A DNA stretch of 64,000 nt from Tubiluchus corallicola (Eukaryota; Priapulida; Priapulimorpha; Priapulimorphida; Tubiluchidae): positions 48,675 through 112,674 of the forward strand of contig JAQGDQ010000687.1 of NCBI GenBank assembly GCA_030141605.1. The letters run 5' to 3'. Shown here piece by piece: positions 31,407 to 43,400 of the stretch; position 1 is the stretch's first letter, and every line of letters starts with the position of its first letter. The position numbers were made by a program, and so were the translations under genes. The notes beneath the pieces were generated by a model. The model saw only the letters and a program-made list of their open reading frames with translations. It ran no database searches and was not told the origin of the DNA.

Positions 31407-34400
31407 CTACGAGAAAAAAAGAACAATAATTGTGTACAAGAAACACAGAGCTTAACATTTTATCTTTGTTCACATTGCATCTCAGTTTCTAGATAGTTTC
31501 AAACTTTTGTAAAAAATGCAAGTAAATAGATATTTTGGAAAAGAAATTACTTTTAATTTTATTTCTCTGGATGTGTAAACGCAATAATGTAAATATGAGG
31601 TTTCAGAAATTCTTAATTCAAAAGCACATCGTTCAGATACCACAATAAACTGTATTTTTATTACACGAAGAGCAGTTCTACTATCTTACTTGTCAAATTC
31701 CTCAAGGTCTGAGTCTGGCTTCTCTGAGGCCTTGGCATTCTTTTTGAATCTCCCTGGAAGTTGATCAGCTTCGACATGAATAGAATCCTCTCTTTTCAAA
31801 GTTGGGCGATACATTGGTACTGAAGCTAGAAGAAGTGGAAAAATGTATGACTGTTGAAAAGAAGATACGTTTATTGGGATCTGTGACATAATTTTCATTT
31901 CATGTCAACAAAAATTATCAACAAAATATTGCAAAATTATGTATACTTTTTCACTAAATGGCATTTTTTCATGCAGTGTGTGATTATTAATATATTAATT
32001 CACATACAAAACTCTTGCATTAGATGAGCCATGACGATGAAAATTAAAGATGGCTAACAAAATTTGGAAGAGCAAGATGCACTTGCACTGTTTAGTAGAT
32101 GACAAAAAATGACACAAAATCAATCAAACTGGTGTGAGTCCAGAAAAATATTAATAAGGATGCTGCAGTGTATAATCACGGTAATTTTTTTACTACAGCT
32201 TGTTAAAAACTAATTTAATGACAGAATTTTAGATATTCAGCTGTGACAACCCAGAAGTTGGGCCAGAACTGACAAACTAAGGTTTATGCATGTTAGTTTA
32301 ACCTAACAGCTAATTAAATGATAATGAAGGCACTGAATTATTGTGAGTCAACAAGGACTCGAACTCAGAGCCTTGCAATATCATGTCGCATGCTCTATCA
32401 TCTGATCTATCAACTCATATAACAGAGCAGGTCTGAATTTTTACACTAGTAGTATATAGTCAATATTGTAAAAATTCAGCTAATTTAATTATATTTATTA
32501 AAGCTAATTTACCTGGGGGCTTCTTCTGCTGAGTTACTCCATTGTTTTTCTTCGTGATGCGCTTCCAAAATGCTGATTTCTTTGCATCACTATGCTTTTG
32601 GAACTTCCTCTGATCAACTCTGCAAATTCACATCAAGACATAAGACTTACTGAAGCAGCAACAGAAGTAACTATACAATCAAAACAAAGCAAACTCTCAT
32701 ATGTTTCTTTTTAATCAAACAACATGCTACCGATGCTAGAATGCTGTATGAGGTTTACATATTCAAAAACAAGCAATTATAAAATACCAGAACCTAGACC
32801 AGGTACAGATGTCAAACATTAATCTTAAGTAGTAGCTGGCCAGCACTTCATTATTTTATTGGTATCCTACCCTTGTTATCACAAACTAAAACAGAAAATT
32901 GCATATTCAGCACAAATAATAGGATTCTAACTGAATTTTACTTGCATAGCTGAAATAGACCTGCTACTTATGGGCCAAATTTAATGCACTTTGTCTTTGT
33001 CAATAGTATTTTTGTGTTTTTGGTTGTTTTTGGAGTTTGGAGTTAGAAGGTTTTTGGGAGTTTATTGATGACTGTTTTGCGTAATCATCAAGTACTATAT
33101 ACATAACGCTTGCATTTTCCAAGGCTTTGGTAGAAATTCAAACGCAAAGCCATTTCTTGTGAGATAGATGCCATAAACTGTAATGAAATTACTGTCGAAT
33201 TTCTAGTAGGGGTGACACTTCAAATAAAATAAAAATCTACTTACTTTTATTTGTCCTTATAAACATGTTTTTAACTGGTTTAATAACTACCTATGGTTTC
33301 ATTACAAGTAATTTCATAGAGCCTTAGAGCAGTCAATGTGTACAGCCAATTACTCTGATGTTAAATTGACCAATAGTTGTGCAAAATGACTAAACCAGGA
33401 AGCCACAAACTATTGCCAACATCATTTATTTGCAATTGTTCCAATGACTGCTTCAGTGAACATGTACAGATCTCTTAACCAATTCAGATTTGATTACAAA
33501 TCAATAATTAGGATAGAAGTGATTATCAATAATGTCTAGACTCCTGATGGAATGCATACATGACTGTGAAGTGCTAATGCATTATATAGCTGCTTAATGC
33601 TTAATGCTTAATGTATGCAATGCTTTCAGTGGCACTGCCAGGAAAAATTTTACAGAATAACCTCCATTGTTAGTTTGGGACAGCCAGCATTTGTTGTATG
33701 TGATTACTGTGATATTTTAGAAGGTGCGCGGTAAAAATGGCACAGGTAAAAATGGCACCAAAAGAATGACGCAGGAAATAATGGCACAGTAAAAATGGCA
33801 CAAGAAAAAATGGCACAAATGGAAAAGTAGGCAAAATGGCACAAGTAAAAACGGCACGGTAGCTTTTTTGTATCTCATGGAAAACGCCAAGGAGCTGCAT
33901 TTATGCTTCTCCCAGTGAAAAAATTGAACTAGCGCAGCTCTGCTGATGATGTAGCATGGTGTATCCGCAACTTGTTGTGATACTGTCATATACACAACTG
34001 GGCTAAAATTCAAAATTCAGGAAGAATAACCATAAATAAAATTTTAGCGCAAAAATTGCGTTACGTAATGTAATTGTGATATTTTTATTGAAATGGATAC
34101 AAATCTGAAGATGACTAAACTGCATTGATAAACTATGCACTTAGGCTTAAAATTAAACAAATTAAAAAAAGACAATACCAAAAACTGCATCTGACTAAAT
34201 CTGTCCGAAATGTAAGCACAATATTTTTAACATTAGAAGTCATCATGTTCTAAACTCACGTTTCAAAGCAAACAGACGAGATATTATCTCTCACAGGTCA
34301 AGTCGTGGCAGTTGGAAGGCGTGATCCAGCTTTTTTAGACTGTGCTTTCATTGCTTCAATAATTTTCTGTTGCTTATTGGCAACATCGTACAAGTTTTTA

Positions 34401-37400
34401 TATTTTGGTGTCGTATTCCGACACTTTGCATCTTATTGCTGCATTGAACAGCCAGTCTAATTGCCGAATCCTTGTGTAGCACATTCCTCGGCTGTTTTTC
34501 AATTTAAGAACAATCACGATGACCGAAACCGAGCTAATCACGCATTCAATAAACAGTAAGCCTATCTTTAACGATACCGTCATACCGTCACAAGGTACTG
34601 TATGCTGATGCTGCTTGCTGGTGTAAACAAATACTCAAACAATGTTATGTACTGTGCGTACAGTGTAGGTGTTCTCCCCTTGTGACTTATGCCAAGTTTT
34701 ATCTGTAATATGGCAATTTTCACCACCACAGGCACAGGCGCTGGTCCATGCTCAATGGCGGCCTAGTCAAATGTTCTTTTTGTATACAGTTTTATCGGAA
34801 CTTTTGCCAAGGATTCTTAAACATGAAATTTTCGTGAACATTGAGGTATGTATTTGTATTCGCAATGTAATCGCTAGTTATTCAAGCTCAACTTAATTTT
34901 GGCGATATTGCCCCCTTAATAAGCAACTGTTTAAGATGACGTTACACAGTTTTCACAGAATTTTGGAATTGAAACATGGAACTAACTCGTAGTAGTTTCT
35001 CCTCATGAAGATGATAAAAAAAGTACCAAACACACCTTCTGGCTCCAGAGATCTCCTTCAAATGCTTCACGAATGTTTTTTGCATGTGGTGTTCGATCAT
35101 GTTTTGTGAAAACAGAACAGCAAAGAACGTCCATTTTGCCATCCTATACCCCCTTCTCCACAAAGTTTCATGGAAATATGTTAGTAGTTTTTATGTAAAA
35201 AGCTTACAGATATAACAGACAAAAACAACCAACCAAACAAACAAACTGTGTTGAAGCAGTGCCATTTTTGCCTACTTTTCCATTTGAGCCATTTTTACCA
35301 TACCATTTCTTCCAGTGCTATTTTTTCCTGTGCCATTTTTACCTACATTCATTTTAGAAATGTGATCCTCTTGGAATGAACTTGTTACTACATTTGCACA
35401 ATTTCAAAACTTACTACAGATGTTCGGACACAGTTACAGCAACCCTGAAGCATTAAAATTAGGAGAAATTTGAATATATGAAAATCCAAATAAGGCAAAC
35501 TTTTCCATATTTTGAAATGGAGAAAATCAAACAGACTATTAATCAATTCAATCCTTTTGTAGCAAACCCAACAATACAAAATGAATTGAGTTGTGGGTTG
35601 CAATAAAAACTTTTATGTATATTAGTATTACCATGAACATGAGTTAGTTTTGTGATAAATTATATGCACTCCAACTGCAGAGATCACATTTTGGGGCAGG
35701 TGTAAATACAGGGGCGTCGTTCACCAAAAAAAATTAGGGGGGCCCGACTGTATATAATGGCGGAACTTAACTGTTTAAAAAACGTATAATTTTGAATTTC
35801 CACACAGTATTTTGCGTGCAAGAAAAACGATTTATTTATTCCCAACTGGCATTTAACTTAAAGCTATAGCAACGGAAACTTAATTAAAATTAAAAATTAA
35901 ATTAAAATTTAATTAAGTATTTATTAGCTGTCAGGAATCCAAAGATTCGACAAAAAGACGACTACCAAAACATATGTACCTTTAACTTAATATTTTTAAT
36001 AATTACTAAACTTTTTATTCCGAGGCAAGATGAAGATGTTGAACAAACAACAAACGTTATTTTTAAATGATTCAGCAACACAGTCAAAGCCAACAACATA
36101 ACATGAATAAGTTACAGGATGACTATAGGAGTATAGTAGAAAAGCAATGACAGGTATTACACCAAGATAAAGCAAAGAGGTTAAAGCGTAAATGATGAAA
36201 TGTGCTCAAAATCACGCCCTTTTATGCAGCAAACTCGTGGGAAAGAGTCGCTAAGGAGTAGCAAAGAGTCGGTAATGTCCAATCAGGAGGTGGCCCATCA
36301 ATTTGCATCTCCCAAACCGACTCTCTGGTACTAGGCTAGCTCGACAAACTGACTCTCTGGTACCAGGCTAGCTCAACATGACTTAAATGTTTGCATTGTT
36401 TTTGTTTTATTATTTCACTTGTTCACTATTATAACACACTGCTGAATGAAGCTCGAGTGCTAACTGAGCCGTTTTGTTAACTAACAGTCTTTTGTGCAAA
36501 GACGCTAATGCTACTCAACGAGCTGCTTTGTTAACTGTTCCTGCCTGCCTCCTGAATAGATTACATGCAAACAAATTAACTACATCCTGACTTTCAGGTA
36601 AACACATCTGGTCAGGCATGTATTAACAGTCAGAATAATTTAACTCAGCGAGAAACTTTAATGATAAAAAATATTATTGAGCTACTGTACCGAAACACTC
36701 ATACTGTTCGCATTTATGGAGCGCTGGCCCGCTATTGTGTGTCAAAAAGTCGGAAATAAATTTGCTTACCGTTTGCCGTCGAGTTCTCATGTTTCTCTCT
36801 TTGACATTTTCTAAAAAATTGGGGGGGGCGGACGGGCCCCTATAGCACGACGCCACTGTGTAAATAGGCTTATTTTAATTTGATAAGGGCATTCATTGCA
36901 AGTATTTTGCATGGAAAAAAAATGTACTTACAAAGCTGAATTATCAGGAGATCTTTCATCATCTAGACTTCCTCCCTGAACAGATCCAGTGTAGTTTGGT
37001 TTACTTGCTGCATGAGATGAACCAATGTGGCACCGCACATTCTTGGCAGTTGTAAAAGCAGCCCTGTTGTTTCTTTCTGGATGAAGAACGATTATGTAGA
37101 GTTTGGGTGCAAATAAAAGTATTAATGCCACTGTTGCACTAAGGCTTATGCATACACACATTGTAATAACTTTCATATCACTACCAAAATAAATGGGAAC
37201 GAAAGCTAACCACACAATACAAGTCGTGTACATTGTGAAGCCAATAAACTTAGCTTCATTAAAGTTTCCAGGAACATTTCTTGTCTTCACTGCATAAACA
37301 GTACACATTCCCACTAAAAAGAAGTCAAAGCCAAGTGGTGCTAAGACACCCAAAGTCGATGTGTTACATATAAGCTGCACTCGCTGAGGACTGGGGTAAT

Positions 37401-40400
37401 CGTAAATAGCGTCAGCTGGTTCAAGTAGCAGCATAGTTATGATTATAGCTATTTCTAAACCTACTAATATCCAGGTTATCACCACCTGAGCCGTCGCACT
37501 CATAAATCTTGGTTTGCGAGTCATTATTTTCTTCTTGCTACCTGCCAGAATTCGAGCAATTCTGTTCGTCTTCGTCACAAGGCTACCGTATATCATTGAA
37601 AAGCCAAGACCTGGAAGAATTCGCCCCAGATAACACAACCACTGCACCGGTTTGGCAATTAGAATGAAGCTAGAGATGTAGCACAGAAAGAAACCAACAA
37701 TGATGACGTAACTCAATTCACGTGTTGTAGCTTTCACCATTGCTGTTTCATTAAATTTTATGAAGACGACTAAGGTGAAAAAAGCAGCTATTATGCCGAC
37801 AGCAGCAAGGCACACAACAACAATACTTGTGACATCTGACCATTGGATGTATTCAACAGTGATTCTGTTGCAAGCTGAAAAATTAAAATTCAATTAAGCC
37901 TTTAGATACATTCATAAACAGCATGACTGTATGTGAACGAAATCTGTATTACTAAAAATAAGACTGTAAATACATTTTCATTTGTGTAATAGAAAAAGAA
38001 AATGTACAAAAAGTGAGACTTCTGCAAACTGCTGTAGACTTACAAGCAGACTTTCAGACTTACTGCCAGTTTCAAAATATCCTCTGAGTGTGAATATGAA
38101 TCACTATTTTTTAAAATTATTCTTAATTTGTGGAAGGAAAATGTATATCTGGATGCTTTCTGGGGTGCAGTGAGCTGAAGTGTATAAAACATGTTATCAC
38201 GGAAACTTGAGTATTTTAGCTGATGTTCACTATAGATAAATATTTCATCTATAGCGAGTAGAGGTTGACATAATATTTTAACTGGCACTATGAGCACATA
38301 ACAGTTAATGTGTGTAATAATATGCTCTTATGCATTTAAGCTTTGGTGAATCAGTCAACAGCAACAGCATCTTTTAATAACTACCAAGTCCTTATGCTTT
38401 GTTTTAATATTCTTATTTTAGATAATTTTAATTATGCTAATCAAGTTTTATGATTGGTCAACAGCAACAACATCTTTTAATAACTACCAAGTCCTTATGC
38501 TTTGTTTTAATATTCTTATTTTAGATAACAATTTTAATTATGCTAATCAAGTTTTATGATTGGTACTTGATAAGTGACCAGTTTTTTGCCTTGCAATTAT
38601 ATTTTTGAGCCACTAATCTAAAAACATGAATCCAACGAGACAAGAGACAAATTGAGTGAAACAAATTACAGACGGACAAGTTAAAGCAAACTAAAAGTTA
38701 AAAGGTAACAACCAACCTGTCAGGTTTTCATTGGGCCACCACCCTCTTGGACAAGGCTGGCATCTGAACTCATCCAACAAGTACTCATTAGGTTTACATT
38801 CTGTGCAAACCCAACAACAGGAAACGCCACCATCTTGGATAGTCTGGAAAAGCGCATAAGTACATCAAGTAAAAAAAAATGCTGTCAATTTGAATTATAT
38901 TTTCTGCCTTGTAAATTTGGTTTTTTGAAAATTGCATTTGACTTTCAAATCAGTACTGTGCTCAAGCGTCTCATTACTCTTTTAAATCCTACGATAGTGG
39001 TGCATGAAGTATTAATGAGCTTATGGAAATGTCATACAATGCAATGAAGATTTTACCTTGACTTGACCTCTAGGACATGGAAAGCTGCAAACGGAAACTG
39101 GCAAGGTTAGGTCAGGTTGCTTGTTCCAGATTGTTATAGAATCATTGATGTACAGGTCTCCAGAATCCCAGGTTCCAATCTGTACATATCCGAACTTCCC
39201 GTTATCCAGGCGTTGATAATTCAAAATGTCATATCTAAGAAATACAGAAACTAAATACTTGACAAACATAGATTTGAATGCAGTTGCTAGGCAAATAAAG
39301 AAGCTAGTCACTCAAGGAATGTATCCATACATATTAATTTATTTTTATTGAATTTTAGGAGAGAAAGTGGTTGATTAAAAGTATGTTTAGCTAAGTCAAT
39401 TCTTTGAAAACTCCTTGTGGAATAGGGTGGATAAGAACAATAAAGAAAAAGAAATGTTATTATGATTCACGACTACCTTATATGGTACAATGTCCAGGAG
39501 GCAGTGGCCACTAAAACTGACATGAGCTTAATCAATATTTCAAAGAAAAAACAAAATCACAAAGATACATTTCCCCATTCACCCCAAAATGGTTACAGTT
39601 TGCACTGCATATATGTCATCGTTTCAGTTTATATCACTTTCAGTTTATATCACTTTCAAAAAAATGATGTGATAGTAATCTTTGCAAGATTGCATAGACC
39701 AGTGCACATACTCACTTAATATTTTGCATATTCACTCTATTACTTAAAGTTTTTACTTAAATCAGTACTAAATTTATGCAGAATTTAAACAGGCAAATCT
39801 GAAATCACTAAAAGACTACAGAGCTGATTAAAGGCATATTTGCAAATTGCAAGAAGTTGGTGATTTCAGAAGCTTATACACCAGATGACCACGGAATCAA
39901 CAGAGTTGTGCAAGTAATTAGTTCTGGAAATTTTGAAATTTCTACTGTGCTTGCCTTGACAGTTTTCACAAGTTACAAAGGACATCCAGTGAAAACTAAA
40001 TACACATTACTGAAAAAAAAATTAAGTGCAATATGTTATGAGCATGCGAGTGAAAAAAATTGGAAAATTTAGAAAATTTGTTGTTCCACTGGGACAAAAT
40101 AGGTCTATTAAGTAATATGGTTGAAATAATGAGAGAAATTAGTTTGTAACTTATATTACCTTCCAGGTGGATCGCCATTTTCATCAAATGAGAGTTGTTG
40201 TGTTTCTCTTTCTCCAGTTGTATTAACGTCCATCAGGTAAGACAGCAGAATGCGTCCATCAAGCGGGTTCATTTCTTTACATAAACCTGTATTCAAATTC
40301 CATTAAATTATTTGCTAGAACCACACTTACAGTTTTTATTCAGGTGACTGCAACTGCAGGATTAGAAAAGCAACAATATACTTTTTAAATTGTTGCAGAT

Positions 40401-43400
40401 AGTCAAATAAAAAGGTAAAAAATGAACAATCTTTGGTGTATTACATGTATTAAAAACTTTACTAATTTTATCCAAATTCAGATAATTAAATTAAGAATAA
40501 GAATCTAATACTGTTATAAAAGGTGTACAATGTACTGTGTTGTTAATTTCCAAGCTACATCCAGGCAATGATTACAATATACAATTAAAATCTATGGAAC
40601 AATTAATTCTTTCTCGTTATTTATTGACATACCAGGTACACCCTTGCAAACTTCTTGGTGCATATCATGCAGTCCATATGCCATTGCATTGATAGCTTTG
40701 ATAACAAAACCCAATTTGGTGTCCTGTTTGTAGTCGATAGAAAGATCTTCATTACCTAAGAAAGTTAAAATGTCTGAGTCACAGCTGTGTAAGCCTTTAG
40801 GGAATAATTCTCTCAAGACAAGTAAATATGAATATTTGTGAAAACTTTGCATTAATGAGCATATCATACTTAAATACTCAATGATGGCTTAATATGCTTG
40901 CATGTTTAACAAAATAAAGCTCGAAATGCTGGTTTAATAAATGAAGCACCTTAAATTATGTTAGCATATCTATACAGGTGCGATATGGTTTTCGTAAAAT
41001 ATGCTTTGTGTGTAATCACAACTCCATATGTTTCCATGATTGTAAAAACGAAGAAATTGAAATTCGTGTTTTAACTGACGAGCTTATTGCGTTGATACGA
41101 CCGGCAAAAATGGTTCTAGTATATCACACCAAAAGTGTAACAAATATGCATGTTGAAAAAAATAATACAGGGCCAATAGTAAGCGCTTTGGAAAGAGCTC
41201 GTTTGGACTCAACTCCTCTTTGAGTTCATGATTAAACGGTTAACTGTGGTAATTGCTTATGAGCTTAATTCAGTAAAACAAGCTCACTAGCCTTGACGGA
41301 AATCCTACTTAGAAAAGCAATATCACCGTCATAACATACCAGAGTTGAGAAAAAAGTAAAAAAATCAGTAGCAGCTATTTAAAGCTAATAGCCGCTAAAA
41401 GTTTATAAAAAAAAGGCAGCATTAGCAGGGTCTGCTTAACATTGATATATGCGATGAACCTAACTCATTATGAAGGATGTACCGTGACTACTTGGCTATA
41501 AAACTCGCCACAAATCAGATAAGATTATGCAAAACTTCATGGTAAATGTGGCAATTACGACAGGAAGACATCAGTCGTATAATATATCACCTGGAACCAC
41601 TTATGCCCATTTTCAAACAAATGAATTAATAATTATCCAGGGGTTTACATTTGCAATGATTTACTGAGAAATCAGCTAAACTGTAGAAGTTCTCAGGAAA
41701 ACGTTTTGTGAAATCACAGTTTCAAAACCCTCTCGAGATTAAAGGTTTTGTTTGGACATAAACGCGATTAGAGGAATTAGGAGGTTTCCAGTAGCGAGAA
41801 ATCGGATTTTCAATTACATTAATCAGAGTATAGCTAGCGAGTAAAGCCACTTGGGCATAATTTTCCTTCTCTAATCATTATGCCAATTCACAGGCACTGG
41901 ATTCAACATGTTGCAACTATCATGTTGCAACTAATGCAAGGTTTACATATTTGCATCATTCATAAATGGCAACGTTAATCCGACAACTATAATTAGGCCT
42001 ACTAATAAAAACGTTTCCTAGATAATAATCAAATTTCGCTGTGGCCGAAAACTTTAGCATGTTAAAAATTTGTAAGCCGGATTAGTGCCAGCTAATTCGT
42101 TAATTGAAAAATAGCCATGTCGACATATGAATAAAGCACATGGCAGCTAAACAATAAAGAAAACAACCTCATTATCTTCATTACAAAAGACAAGGTATTG
42201 ACAAACATTTGTTGAAAAGAAAAAATGGAACTTAATCTTAGGAACTAGGGTATCTGGGTCTAGAGGAACCGCACAGCAGCCGCACATATTTATTGATTTA
42301 GTTGACTCAGACCGTTTGATTGAGAGGAACTAAAATCAAAAATCATTGAGAGCTGGGACCAAATACTCCTTAAGAAAAACTGTGTCAGCTGTTGGAAGAA
42401 ATGCATTCGTCTACTTTTGCGCCACATTTTTGCACCATTTTATGTTTTATGTAAGTGTAATGTAATGTAATGTTTATATTATACTATTTATTTAGTGATG
42501 TAAATCCACTGTAGTAAGGATAAGAGGATTTATGTTGATGGCCATTTATTGCAAGTAGACCTTCAATATTTCACCACGAAACCTCAACATATGGGCTGCG
42601 GCAGGTGAGTTTGGAAGTTACTAGAATTTTTCTTCCGTAAAAAAGTAAAGAAAATGACTATAATCATTTAACACCCAGTGCAGCTATCTGTACATTTAAT
42701 CATTTTGGGCTCCTTTACAGCCGAGACCCATGATAATTAATAACCCCAACTGTCTATTTTCGGCCCAGAAGCTTGAAGAAGTCTGGTTTCAGAGTAAACC
42801 AAAGTCCAGACTATAAATGAACGTAATACGCACACAATATTATCAATAAAGCGGCCAATACACAAAGTGCGTTTGAAAATATCTTCACGTTAGTAAGGAA
42901 GAGGCAAGCAGTGACGAAAATTTCAAGAAGCATAGCCATCGTTGACGTATATCTATGGGCATGTGTATTGTGTTACCTGTACATTTCTTTTTCCCGAGAA
43001 CGGCTTTTGACTTGTCAAAGTAACAGTTGAACCGCTGTTGCCAGAATTCCTCCCACCACGGATTGCGTTTGTTCTGGAATGGCTTTAAACCGAAGAAATA
43101 CTCGTCGAAGCCGTCGATGTACTCAGAGTGAATTCTGATTGAAATGCCACTTTGCGCCTCCACTTCCAGGTTTTCCACTACGTCACGTCTGTCCGCCCAT
43201 CCATCGCTATAATGAATTCAAGTTTCGTTATGTAACACCTTGATAAGACGAAAATATGTTTTGTGCAGAGAAAATTTTAGTCAGTAAATTTATTGATATT
43301 AATTGTCTTTTACTTACTATAATAATGACACCATTTGGCTATGAAAATACATATTATGGCAGAATGCACGGGGCAAATTTACATGGAGTTTTGAATTAAG

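Noticed and set aside
36674-36856. 60-codon minus frame at the right end of the hAT element
   Set aside because: Overlaps the terminal repeat; no transposase motif.
40978-41223. 81-codon + frame with a few Cys and His
   Set aside because: Antisense within an mGluR intron, no family or splice evidence.
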